Part shown: positions 54,802 to 64,000 of the stretch, one piece after another
Numbering within the stretch: position 1 is the stretch's first letter
How the letters are laid out: each line of letters opens with the position of its first letter
Source: Castanea sativa
Lineage: Eukaryota; Streptophyta; Magnoliopsida; Fagales; Fagaceae
Length of the DNA stretch: 64,000 nucleotides
Assembly (NCBI RefSeq): GCF_040712315.1
Contig: NC_134021.1
Location: forward strand, 27,924,001-27,988,000
Reading direction: 5' to 3'
Translations under genes and position numbers: made by a program
Notes under the pieces: generated by a model
Seen by the model: only the letters and a program-made list of their open reading frames with translations
Told to the model about the DNA's origin: nothing
Database searches by the model: none

Positions 54802-55735
54802 ATGTCCAATATCATTTCAATTAAGCTTGACTATACCAATTACATACCACGGAAGCATCAGCTAGTTACAATACTTAAGGCTTACTCTCTCGTAGGGCAT
54901 ATTGATGGCACAGTGCTACAACCTTCTTAATTTGTTCTTGATGCACATGGAAATTCCACTGCTAGTGTGAATCCTGAATTCCAAGCATGGAAAATCAAAG
55001 ATAAGGCTTATCTTTCTTTGATAAACTCAACACTAACTCCACAAGTGTTTTCACTTGTTGTAGGAATCACAAGCTCTTGTGAGGTTTGGAATACTCTTGA
55101 ACAAAGGTTCACTTCCACCTCAAGAGAAAACATCTTGAATCTGAAACTTGACCTTCAAAGCATAAAGAAAGGAAGTGATTTTGTAAACAATTTTCTTCAA
55201 AAAATCAAGATAGCAGTAGATGAAATGCTTGCAGTTGGTGTAGCTGTTGACAATGAAGAACTACTTAGTATTGTTCTTTGAGGCTTACCTATGGAATTTG
55301 CACACTTTTGCTCTACCATACAAACCAAAAGTGATCCTATCACTTATGAGCAACTCTTTATCATGCTACACAGTGAGGAACAAGCTATGGTGGAGAACTC
55401 AAAGACAATACCACATGCCTTGGCTATGTTTGCTTTTAATAGCAAATCTAATGGCAATTCCCAATCTCAAACTCATGGATCTGGCAAAGGAAGAGGTAGA
55501 AATGGTGGTAATAGAGGTGGTAGAGGTAGTGGAAGATATAATAATAACAACAGTGGTGGTTATTCTCTACATCAGAGCTATTCACCTTAGAATCAAGATT
55601 ATTCTCCACGTCATAACTATTCACCTCAGAATCAAGCATCTCAGTTTGGCAATCACCCCTACAAAATTAAGAATACACGCCTAATCTGTTAGATCTGTGG
55701 CAACTCAGGTCACCAAGCCTTTGATAGTTACCATA
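54802..55735 (+). pseudogene. gag of a truncated Ty1/copia element
   Basis: From ATG 54802 (MSNIISIKLDYTNYIPRKHQ) the frame reads the copia-type gag domain: WKIKDKAYLSLINSTLTPQV, CEVWNTLEQRFTSTS, LEYSNIL-like text and FLQKIKIAVDEMLAVGV. It continues after a TGA (55279-55281) with GLPMEFAHFCSTIQTKSDPI and a Gly/Arg/Asn-rich tail. The CCHC knuckle (C-stop-ICGNSGHQAFDSY) has a TAG inside it and Ser for the last Cys. It would encode the particle protein. The element stops at about 55914, so PR, integrase and RT are absent. Confidence 0.82.
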
Positions 55736-55914
55736 GGATGGATTTGCCTATCAAGGCAAGAATCCACCTACCAAGTTAGCAGCAATGGCTATAGCCTCCA
55801 ATGCAGCAATCACTGGCACTCAAGATCCACGGCTTGCAGATTTTGGCACATAAAACCATCTCACAGCTAAACTTAACATCCTATCTACCCAATCCCAATA
55901 CAAGGGTCCTAAGC

Positions 55915-56750
55915 TGTAGACACCTCATTTTGTACCCCTTATGACTCGGACCCTCATTCCCTAGTGATGGTAAAATTCTAAAGCCCAAGGTTGGTTTAGG
56001 GCTCGATCACATTATAAATTGACTTGAGGAAGATTTTTATGGAAAATATAACTCTTTCATGAATAAAATAAAGCTATTTATAGAAAATAAATGTCACGAA
56101 AACCCTAGGGCATGCGTACGAATACATGCATATGCGTACACAAGTTTAATGTATGTGTATGCATACACGGGCCTGCGTATGCAGCTAGGGTTCCAGGAGC
56201 TATGAAAGGAAGGTTTTCTGAATTAAAAGCTGAGGTTTGAAATGAATTCCACATCATCTGAGAGCCATTCTAAACCCCTATTTTTTCAATTATATAAAGC
56301 CTTACATGATATATTTCAAAGACACAGAAAATCTGAAGAGAAAACCTAAGATTCATTAGAAATAGTGAATCAAAGAGGGAGTTTTTCACAAAACATCCTT
56401 AAGTCAATTTTCTTTTGACTGGGACCTTTTCTGGTATTGATATTCGAGTTTTGAAGTTTACTAATGAATTTTGTTTAGTTGTGAATAGATTTAATTAAGG
56501 GAAATGGTCAAAATCAAGCCAAAGAGCTTTTGTTTTTGAGGTATATGTTCTAAACCTTCTTTTTCTTTTTTTAGTCTTTTTCTTGTTTTGGTTCTAGTTG
56601 TGTTTGTTTTTTTCTTATTTAGTTATGCCATAATATGTTTGTTTAGTTTAGATTTTCATTATCTTTTGATATAAAGCATGTTAGGTTATTAGATTTTTTT
56701 TTTTTAATTTTTAATTTTTTGATATAAAGCATGTCAAGGTTCTAGGATGT
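55915..56750 (+). repeat. LTR-like sequence starting TGTAGACACC
   Basis: TGTAGACACCTCATTTTGTA at 55915 abruptly ends the copia gag. A TATATAAAG box stands near 56292. A stretch with repeated GCGTACG/CATGCGTA words lies at 56100-56200. The right end is unclear. It resembles the nested LTR in element C (41258-43100, opposite strand) at its first 20 bp. Confidence 0.4.
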
Positions 56751-56754
56751 ATCC

Positions 56755-57010
56755 ATGGTTTTGAAATCCGGACCGTTCAATGAACCGTAAAAGGGAGAGG
56801 TTCAAGGTTTTTGAGGTTGGACTGAGGTCGAACTGTGATGATGTCATAATTAATTTAATAATTATTTAAAATATAAATAAATATATAAAATTAGTAAAAA
56901 TTGAAAAATTACATAAAAAATCTAAATAAATATAGAGATCTAATAGAAATTTCACATTAAATTAATTTATGAAACCCAATAAACAATTTAATAGACATTT
57001 TGCCATGAAA
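56755..57010. repeat. Dispersed repeat with GGTTTTGAAATCCGGACCG
   Basis: A dyad-rich start (AATCCGGACCGTTCAATGAACCG) followed by AT-rich text is typical of a common plant DNA-transposon-derived repeat; I recognise the motif but cannot name the family. No ORF is seen. Confidence 0.35.
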
Positions 57011-57208
57011 TTAATTTCTTTTAAAAAGAGCAACAACTTGAATGGTGGGGGACATTAGCTTGTATAATGTTATATATCTTTTTTTGTTGTGAATGTATAT
57101 AATATTGTGTGTATTTGTTTAATCTTATAGTGTAAATCTTACATTGAATGGACAATCTTATAGTGTAAAGCAATAAATTAATGTACGAATTGGTGGGTTT
57201 GTACTTCG
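57011..57208. other. AT-rich spacer
   Basis: Nothing is recognised. AATCTTATAGTGTAAA occurs twice (57121-57136, 57158-57173). Confidence 0.5.
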
Positions 57209-57299
57209 TAGAGTTTTTTATTTTTTTTTAATTTTTTTATGAGAATAACTTTCATTAGAGCTGAAATGGAAGTACAACAAAGTGTAAGAAGCAGCACCA

Positions 57300-58054
57300 T
57301 TACAAGCAATCCATGTGGACCAGATTCCTCACTACTAGAGGAGACACACCTCTCCACACCTGACTAATATTTTTCCATCTAGCAAAACGAGCTAGCTCAT
57401 GTGCCACCCTGTTGTACTCCCTTTTTTCAGGTGCCTGACCTGCCAGCTGCTAAATCATTCAAGAAGAGAAAGAATTCCTTGGACAATATGGTCCATTTCT
57501 CCTTTGACTTCCTTGGATAAAATTCTTTGCACTACAGAGAGTGAGTTTGATTCAATAGTAATATGATGAAGGCCCATTTCCTTTGCAAGTAGAATCCCCG
57601 CTTCCACAGCTAGAACTTCAGTCTCATCAACCGAAAAATTGCCTTGGAGTACTCTGCAAAGGACAGTAACAACCTCTCCTCTAAAATCCCTTATGACCAG
57701 CCCAATGCTTGAGCATCTTCGACCATCTGCAGTAGCCCCATCAACATTTATCTTGTAAACACCAGCAGGGGGTTTTTTCCAACTAACCTCACAAGACAAC
57801 GGACCCAACAAAAAAAATTTTGACGCTTCTTTATAATCAGATAGCATATTCATTGCCAATTTCCAAACTTGACTTACCCCTTGGCTGACCGACTCAAACA
57901 CCCTCTGGTTTCTATTAAGCCAAATGCCCCAAGCTGCCACGACCATAGTTTCCAAGTCCTTAATAGTTCTTACATGTAACAATCTTAATGCAGTGTCAGC
58001 AAAATCCAAGTTTTCAGCCCCATTACAAATGGACAATCCTTCCATTGATTCCAT
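57300..58054 (-). pseudogene. LINE ORF2: RNase H domain
   Basis: The frame 58054-57455 contains WKKPPAGVYKINVDGATADG (first Asp), GLVIRDFRGEVV, DETEVLAVEAGILLAKEMG (Glu) and HHITIESNSLSVVQRI, where the third Asp (usually ESDS) is Asn. After a shift near 57455 the end REYNRVAHELARFAR is read, then TAA at 57302-57300. Plant L1 elements often carry such an RNase H at the ORF2 end. It would remove RNA from the cDNA hybrid. Confidence 0.85.
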
Positions 58055-59168
58055 ACTTCCTTCACAACATCACATTTAAAGAGAGAGTGGGTGATTGATT
58101 CGCCTTCCTTTCCACACAAAGGGCACAGTCCATCTGTGTTTACCCCCCTCTCTTCTTTAAATTTAGCATTGTTAGCAAAGCATTAAAACAAGCTTTCCAT
58201 GTGAAGATTCTGATTTTTGGAGCAATTTTTAACTGCCAAATCCGTTTCCATAAAGGAATTCTAGGATCACCATGAGAACACTCTCCACTTCCAGTTGGGT
58301 TTATTACATTGAGGGCAATATAATACGCACTCTTCACTGAAAATTCCCCTCTTTTGTTTCCTACCCAAATCAACTTATCCTCAGGTACATTATAACTTAG
58401 CGGTATATTGAGGATTGTTTCTACCTCAAAAGGAAGAAATAAGGCCTTCGGTGTATCAACCTTCCATCTTTTAGAGTCTTCATCAATTAATGCAGAAACC
58501 ATAGGAAAATCATCAAAAGGCCGAGGGGGAGAGATTACCTTATAGGTTGTTGGGGTGGGAAGCCACTTGTCCTCCCATATATGGATTAGCTTGCCATTTC
58601 CTACTCTCCATCAGGTACCCTTTCGGATAACTTCAAGAGCCTTAAAGATGCTTCTCCATGCATATGATGGATTGTAGCCAAGCTTTAATTTCAAAACATC
58701 CCCATTTGGGTAATACCTAGCTTTATAGACTTTGGCACAAAGAGAATCTGGGTTGGTCAGGAGTCTCCATCCTTACTTTGCTAGCATTGCTAGGTTAAAA
58801 GCATGGAAATTTTGAAAGCTCATGCCACCATTTGACTTCGATTTACACATCTTATCCCAACTCACCCATGCAATTTTTTATTCTTCATGTCTCTGCCCCC
58901 ACCAAAACCTTCTTATCATCCCTTCAATCTCCTCACACAACCCTTTCGGGATTAAGAAGCAGCTTATTGTATACGTAGGAACCGCTTGCGCTACGGCCTT
59001 TATCAAGATCTCCTTCCTATGGACAATAATTTTTCCTTCCACCCCGCTAATTTCCTCCCAACCTTTTCCTTCACTTCAACAAAAATTTTGGTTTTAGATC
59101 TTCCAATGATGGAAGGAAGCCCCAAATATTTACTATGTCTAGTGTCTTGCATTGGGCCAAGGATGCTT
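58040..59168 (-). pseudogene. LINE ORF2: RT C-terminal part and zf-RVT domain
   Basis: From 59168 leftward: SKYLGLPSIIGRSKTKIF, RKEILIKAVAQAVPTYTISC (typical RT thumb), WWGQRHEE, then after stops WRSIFKALEVIRKGTWWRVG. The frame 58502-58140 gives VGNKRGEFSVKSAYYIAL and WQLKIAPKIRIFTWKACFNA, the reverse-transcriptase zinc-binding domain, ending in CPLCGKEGESITHSLFKC. Several stops (58596, 58775, 58880 regions) break it. Confidence 0.83.
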
Positions 59169-61334
59169 TGTTGGAAAATACATGTTTATATCGCATACAA
59201 AACATACGCAACGGAAAATTAATGAATCTACTTCATTTGTGTAAGTGCACAATTGTACCCAGACCCAAAAACTAGTGTTGGGCTCAGGCCCAATGAGCCT
59301 TATACAATGAAATTTGTAGAGTATGGATTTGAAACCTAAGTTTGGGATGTTAGAAGTTTGATTAACAGGCTAGAGTGTCACAATCTATGCAAATAGTAAA
59401 CAAGTATGACAAAGAAACCTCCTCGGACGTAAGCCGATGACGAATTGTATATTTCTTCTCTTTCTATGCCAAAGATTAAAATTCTTAGTTTTTTTTTCTC
59501 GTTCAGAATCAGGTCTCCCTCTCTTTCCTCTCTCGTCTCCTTATATACTTCTTCTTCTTCACTGATTCATCCACGTGTCATACAAATCTTCCCCTTGGAT
59601 ACTTGTCCCATCCACCACCTTCTTGAAGTCTTCAAATAATAGCAGGAAGGCTGAATTCTACTGTTCAGAGGTCATTTCCCGATTAATGCGGCCAGGGAGG
59701 TAGATTCAGGGCCTTTAATGTGGTGGTAGCAGCTTTTTCCTTAGATATTTCTCACATGTTCCTGCTTCTAAAGGGTGCTTGGATCACCCTCTTACCCATC
59801 AGTTCTTCCAGAATTCTTCATCTAACCCATTTAGCAAGTCCCAGGGTCATTGCTGGGCTTGTCCGAGGAGACACTCCTCCTCGGACAACTCCTCGGACTA
59901 CTACAGTGCGTATTGACTTGTAGGCCTAGAGGCCCTGATCAAAACAAACTAGTACCAACCAATCAGGCCCAAAACCCAAACGTTTATTCAAGAGCTTTTA
60001 CCCCCCACAATTTGCAATTGATAACATGTACTATGTAAATTTCAAAATTCAAGATCAAGAGAGCGTACCTTAGTGCGATGAAATTCAAAACAAAATATCA
60101 GAAGTACTCAGAAACACTTTTAATCTTCACTCCAATTTCACTCTACGCCAAGAAGTGTGGTCTCTCAATCAATTTTCCAATGGAGAATAAGAGAGTGTCT
60201 CACAGTCACATACACACCATTTTACAATGATGTCACACTTACATATAAAATTCTGTATGTTTCTCCCTTGTATCTAACTAATTATCTAATTGGGCTAGCC
60301 TTTTGGGCCTTACCAATTGGGTTTTAGTGTGTGGCTTGGAGTATGACCAAAAGGAACCAATAAGACACTGGCTCCAATGGGCCTTGGGCTTTTCTGTCAA
60401 CTCTTGACAAATCCAAAATTACCATTAACTATATTTAATACCACTATAAAAATATAGTTGCACTCAAGGCTTTATTTATAAATTATATCCCAAGACTTTA
60501 TTATACATGCAACTCCTTCATAAAATATTAGTAGTAATACAAATTCATGAATGTAAACTGCCAATTTGTAAATTACTACATCTTAATCCTTAAGTACCCA
60601 GTTTAATCCTTTATGTTATTCATCATATATTTATGAAATCCAATTTCATAAATATATACTTTAGTAACTCCTTACTAAAGTGGTTAGGCCTAATACTCTG
60701 AATAACCAAACCCATTAAACTTATCTCAAGGGAATATTTTGTATTTTCGTTAAGAGATTATGAATTCCATCTTGAGAATATATATTCCATCAAAACTAAA
60801 TGTGGCTGCCCAACATACCGGAGGTTTTGATCGTGACTTTAGATCTCACTCCTGATATATCAAAGCGACCTACATTCATGATCAGGTCCATTATCCTCTT
60901 AGGATTAAGAGTTTATATAAATAGAAGTCGTGAGATTTATTATTCATTTGACAGTAGTTAGGAGAATAATAAATCTTACAACGGTCCAGTTCAATATGTC
61001 TTAACTCTTAAAACATATCAACATACCAACTAGAAGTCTCCACTTCTATGATCATGACAAATCATCTTAGTTGATATGTTATAGTCTTCGTAGATGAAAT
61101 GCCCAATTTCATTACCGACTACGAACTAAAATTTTGAGTTTACAAAAAACTTATGATTTATATCTTTTGTGACTTTTCACATAAATCACATACTATGCAT
61201 CTCACGGACTATATAATAATGTCCAAATATTCATGTCACCATTATTTTAGATAATAATAAAACAAATTTATTAATCACAACATGAAATCATACATAGCAT
61301 CATACAATAGGATTTAAGGGCACACATCCTAACA
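59169..61334 (-). mobile_element. Solo copia-type LTR inserted in the LINE
   Basis: On + it runs TGTTGGAAAATACATG to CATCCTAACA; minus reading gives TGTTAGGATG...TTCCAACA. Flanks are TGCTT (59164-59168) and TGTTT (61335-61339), a 5-bp duplication with one change. Taking out the insert with one duplication leaves the LINE RT frame open across the joint. Without the nested 59240-60009 insert the LTR is about 1.39 kb. It has no coding region and no second LTR, so it is a solo LTR. A truncated relative lies at 15036-16095. Confidence 0.82.
59240..60009 (-). mobile_element. Solo gypsy LTR nested in the copia LTR
   Basis: On + it runs TGTAAGTGCACAATTG to CCCCCCACA with target duplication ATTTG at 59235-59239 and 60010-60014, without mismatch. 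It shares TGTAAG-CACAATT, CCTCCTCGGAC and TCCGAGGAG words with the LTRs of A and B, so it is a third member of that LTR group. 770 bp, no internal region: produced by LTR-LTR recombination of a full element. Confidence 0.88.
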
Positions 61335-61339
61335 TGTTT

Positions 61340-62279
61340 AACACCTCACATCTTCTTTTATGGGGTGTGTTGTGACTGAAGAAGACAGATGACTTATCAA
61401 CATTTACTTTCTGGCCCGAGGCAGCTTTATAGAGCTCAAGAATATCTATTAATTTTTGGCACTCTTGATCAGTAGCTTTGCAAATTAGCAAGCTGTCGTC
61501 TGCAAAGAATAAGTGAGTAACCATGGGGCATCCTCTGCAAATAGAAATTCTACTCGACAACTGATTCATTTTTGCCTCCTTAATTAATTATGAGAATCCA
61601 TCTGCACATAAAAGGAACAAGTAAGGGGATAAAAGGTCTCCTTGTCGGAGACCTCTTTTAGGATAAATACACCCATGCACTACTCCATTGATAATCACAT
61701 AGTAAGATACAGTAGATTTTTGCATTGCATAATTAAATTAATCTATTTTTTGTGGAAACCCATCTTTTCCATCACCCTCTGGATAAACCTCATTCCACTC
61801 GATCATAGGCCTTGCTCATGTTGAGCTTAACCGCCATAAAGTTTTCTTTCCCCTATCTTTTATGTTTTAGATAGTGCATTAGTTCAAACGCTACCAAAAC
61901 ATTATCGGTAATAAGCCTCTCCAAAGGAATGCACTTTGGTTTTCAGAGATAATTTGGGGGAGGATGTTTTTCAAGCGGTTTTCTAGTACTTTAGACACTA
62001 GCTTATAAACTACATTACTTAAACTTATAGGCCTAAAATCATTCATTTTGGATGGGTTTTTTTTTTTGGGGTCAAAGTAATATTGGTTCTATTTATATTA
62101 GCAATTGGCATATTGGAATTTAACACATTCAGAAACATATAAGTAATATCATTTCCAATCGTATCCCAATATTTTTGGAACAAAATAGCAGACATACCGT
62201 CAGGTCCTGGAGCTTTTGTGGGGTGCATTTGTTTCAGAGCTGCTTCCACATCTTCCTTTGTCAAAGTTCTTATCAACAT
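61340..62279 (-). pseudogene. LINE ORF2: reverse transcriptase core
   Basis: LTKEDVEAALKQMHPTKAPG and PDGMSAILFQKYW (RT block 1), [18 protein letters not shown] (block 2), RGLRQGDLLSPYLFLLCADG (block 4) and HLFFADDSLLICKA with the F-A-D-D catalytic box (block 5) are read over three frames. The best open pieces are 62279-62043 and 61569-61340. Stops and shifts between them make it inactive. The copia LTR insertion follows directly. Confidence 0.87.
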
Positions 62280-62632
62280 CTAGTTCATCTCTTCATTTAC
62301 TCTGGTATGGATTGTGTCTGTGACTTCCAAAATTCTTTTTGGTTGGGAAGAAGTATATAGTTTCTCAAAATAGGAAATAGCCGCTGCTGCAATGCTCTCA
62401 TTTGTATTACACCAGTTCCCATTCTCATCCCAAATGCCACTAATTGTATTTTTCTTTCTCCTCGAGAAACTTTGGAATGGAAAAACTTTGTGTTGCAATC
62501 CCCTTGGCCATACCATAATACCCTTGACCTCTGATGCCATAAACTTTCTTCACAGTCAAGAAGATCATTAATCTCCCTTCTTAATCTGTTGATCTCCTTC
62601 CCCATACTACCATTACTATCTTGGAGAACCAA
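62280..62632 (-). pseudogene. LINE ORF2: linker between endonuclease and RT
   Basis: Text such as WHQRSRVLWYGQGDCNTKFF and HSKVSRGERK is the conserved region before the RT domain in plant LINEs. Two overlapping frames (62632-62297 and 62540-62280) show a frameshift near 62460; the second continues GIWDENGNWCNTNESIAAAA and ISYFEKLYTSS. Confidence 0.82.
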
Positions 62633-63554
62633 TGCATTGAGTGCCTTCCTTTTGTTCTAAATTTACTTTGGCACATGACCAAAAGTCGACTAATTCCATC
62701 TCACCAAATTCGTTGCATAAACTTGAAAGACTTGTAGCTATGCCTTCAGGCGTGCATTGGTGCGAACTACCCTCCCATGCATTTTTGATGATCTCCTTAC
62801 ACTCCTCCTTTTTTGTCCACATTTCCTCAAAATGGAATCTACACTTTCGTGGGGGTTGCATTGCAATGGTATCGACAATCAGAAGAGCACAATGGTCAAA
62901 GGTCGAATCTACCAAATGGAGTACTCTTGTGCCATTGAACATATTGATCCAATCGTTGGTGGCAAAGGCTCGATCTAGCCTTAAGTATACTCGGTTATCC
63001 CCTTCTTGCATGTTACACCATGTGAAACCCGGACCGCTATACCCCAAATCTTTAAATCCGCAGTCATTAACCACCTCCCTAAACTTATCCATTTGCCTTT
63101 GCGATCTCAAAGCACCACCCATCTTTTCCTCCCTAGACAGAATCTCATTGAAGTCACCAAAGCACAACCATGGGAGTTGATATTTTCTACTTAGAGCAAC
63201 AAGTTCTTCCCACGACTCCTTCCTTCTATGTGCCTCTGGGTTCCCATAAAAACCTATAATTCTCCATTTACACCCTAAGCTTTGCCCTATGATAATTGTA
63301 TCGATAAAGCTTTTGGAATATCCCATAATTTCCAAGTCAACTTCTCTTCTCGACAGCATAGCTAATCCTCCTCCCTTACCATTTCTGGGCACAATGAGCC
63401 CATTAACAAACCTGATTTTTTCCATAGCTTTTTTCTTTATTTTTGTTTCTAACAAGAAAACAATATTGGGATCCCATGGTTGGACTAGTTCGCCCAACAC
63501 TCTAACTGCCCGGAGGTTCCCAAGCCCCCAACAGTTCCATCCCAAAGAAATCAT
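62616..63554 (-). CDS. LINE ORF2: AP-like endonuclease domain
   Basis: This is an open frame of 312 codons starting MISLGWNCWGLGNLRAVRVL. Exonuclease-endonuclease-phosphatase motifs are present: LLETKIKKKAMEK (Glu), WLCFGDFNEILSREEK (D-x-N), YSGPGFTWCN and LDRAFATNDW, then DSTFDHCALLI (S-D-H equivalent, here T-F-D-H). The enzyme nicks target DNA for target-primed reverse transcription. The start Met fits plant LINE ORF2 starts. Of all frames here it is among the best kept, though the protein would end before RT. Confidence 0.88.
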   Translation of the reverse strand: MISLGWNCWGLGNLRAVRVLGELVQPWDPNIVFLLETKIKKKAMEKIRFVNGLIVPRNGKGGGLAMLSRREVDLEIMGYSKSFIDTIIIGQSLGCKWRIIGFYGNPEAHRRKESWEELVALSRKYQLPWLCFGDFNEILSREEKMGGALRSQRQMDKFREVVNDCGFKDLGYSGPGFTWCNMQEGDNRVYLRLDRAFATNDWINMFNGTRVLHLVDSTFDHCALLIVDTIAMQPPRKCRFHFEEMWTKKEECKEIIKNAWEGSSHQCTPEGIATSLSSLCNEFGEMELVDFWSCAKVNLEQKEGTQCIGSPR

Positions 63555-64000
63555 TACCCTCGACAGTGCTGCCTTGTAGTCACCGCCATTTCCTCAAACA
63601 TTTTCTCTTTTTTCTTACCTTCAACATCACAAGTTTTCTTTTGGATATTACCTTCACTTTATGCTAGCACCTTTGCACTCTCAAGTCTCTTCGTACACAC
63701 TATTGTTTCCTAATTCTCCATACTTACCTCTTGGGCTTTCCAAAACTCCCTTGCAAGCCTTTTCCATTTACCTTTACCCGCCCCACTATTTCCTTTGCTT
63801 GGACCGACTACCACTTCTCTGCCTTCCTTGCTTTCTATGTTCATTTTGGGCTTTAATTAACTAATCTCTTCTTGCTTTTCCTTGTTGGGATTCACGGACT
63901 GGCCCACTCTTGAAGACTCCACCTCATTAGCTTTTAACACTTCCTTGACTACACTACTTTTAGTTACTCTTTGTACATCACGTGGCCCCTGTTTCTTGCT
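63555..64000 (-). pseudogene. LINE ORF1 C-terminal region (partial)
   Basis: Minus-strand frames give a Lys/Arg/Gly/Ser-rich tail (for example HRKQGRQRSGSRSKQRK) with stops, upstream of the ORF2 start. It is as expected for the RNA-binding ORF1 protein end plus the ORF1-ORF2 spacer. The rest lies beyond the window. Confidence 0.5.

Larger units (their letters stand above)
57209..64000 (-). mobile_element. L1-type LINE, 3' part of ORF1 onward, interrupted by LTRs
   Basis: On the minus strand the order is ORF1 tail, APE endonuclease, RT, zinc-binding zf-RVT and RNase H, then a short 3' UTR and an A-rich tail (T-rich on + at 57209-57238). It runs off the right edge, so its 5' end and target duplication cannot be seen. 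A solo LTR at 59169-61334 sits in the RT domain. Several stops and frameshifts make it inactive. Confidence 0.9.

Overview
This window looks like nuclear intergenic DNA of a woody eudicot. It is AT-rich, with no intact host gene and several generations of transposable elements. Host clues are a PR-10/Bet v 1-type defence gene remnant, spliceosomal introns, plant Tat-like Ty3/gypsy elements, Ty1/copia pieces, a plant L1-type LINE, a tRNA-derived SINE and small Helitrons. The PR-10 wording resembles the Fagales proteins I know (birch, oak, chestnut), so Fagales is my best guess; this is an inference.

Layout. (1) 1-1313: AT-rich flank. (2) 1314-13708: element A, a Ty3/gypsy element on + with two 810-bp LTRs that read as identical and a TTAAC target duplication. 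(3) 13714-25153: gene-free DNA with Helitron ends, a truncated copia-like LTR, a SINE with a perfect 15-bp target duplication, and a gypsy remnant. (4) 25154-36800: element B, an older relative of A on - (target duplication AAAGG). (5) 38277-43988: element C, an internally deleted gypsy element on + (AAATT), with another LTR-like insertion inside it. (6) 44556-54062: element D, a decayed gypsy element on + that split a PR-10 pseudogene on - (44478-44555 and 54063-54176). (7) 54240-55914: a truncated copia element (PBS and gag). (8) 55915-57208: LTR-like and dispersed repeats. (9) 57209-64000: the 3' part of a LINE on -, interrupted by a solo copia-type LTR (59169-61334) that itself carries a solo gypsy LTR (59240-60009).

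The most interesting content is a second gene in elements A, B and D, antisense to gag-pol, between the pol end and the 3' LTR. It appears to have its own TATA box, a 5'-UTR intron, an N-terminal domain resembling the plant 'putative gypsy-type transposon' family, one or more internal introns at AG|GT sites, a basic linker and a coiled-coil C-terminus. Sense pol and this gene converge on a tandem-repeat array (about 153 bp units in A and B, about 50 bp in D). The elements thus look two-headed: gag-pol runs from the LTR and the antisense protein from an internal promoter. A and B also share a TAG stop between protease and reverse transcriptase in the UAG-CAR-YYA context known from viral stop-codon readthrough.

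Decay is uneven. B, C and D carry many TAG stops where conserved Gln or Trp codons are expected, as methylated CHG sites would give on deamination. A, the youngest insertion, instead has a dense cluster of small indels in pol (about 5.09-7.17 kb), which could be a consensus error or inherited damage.
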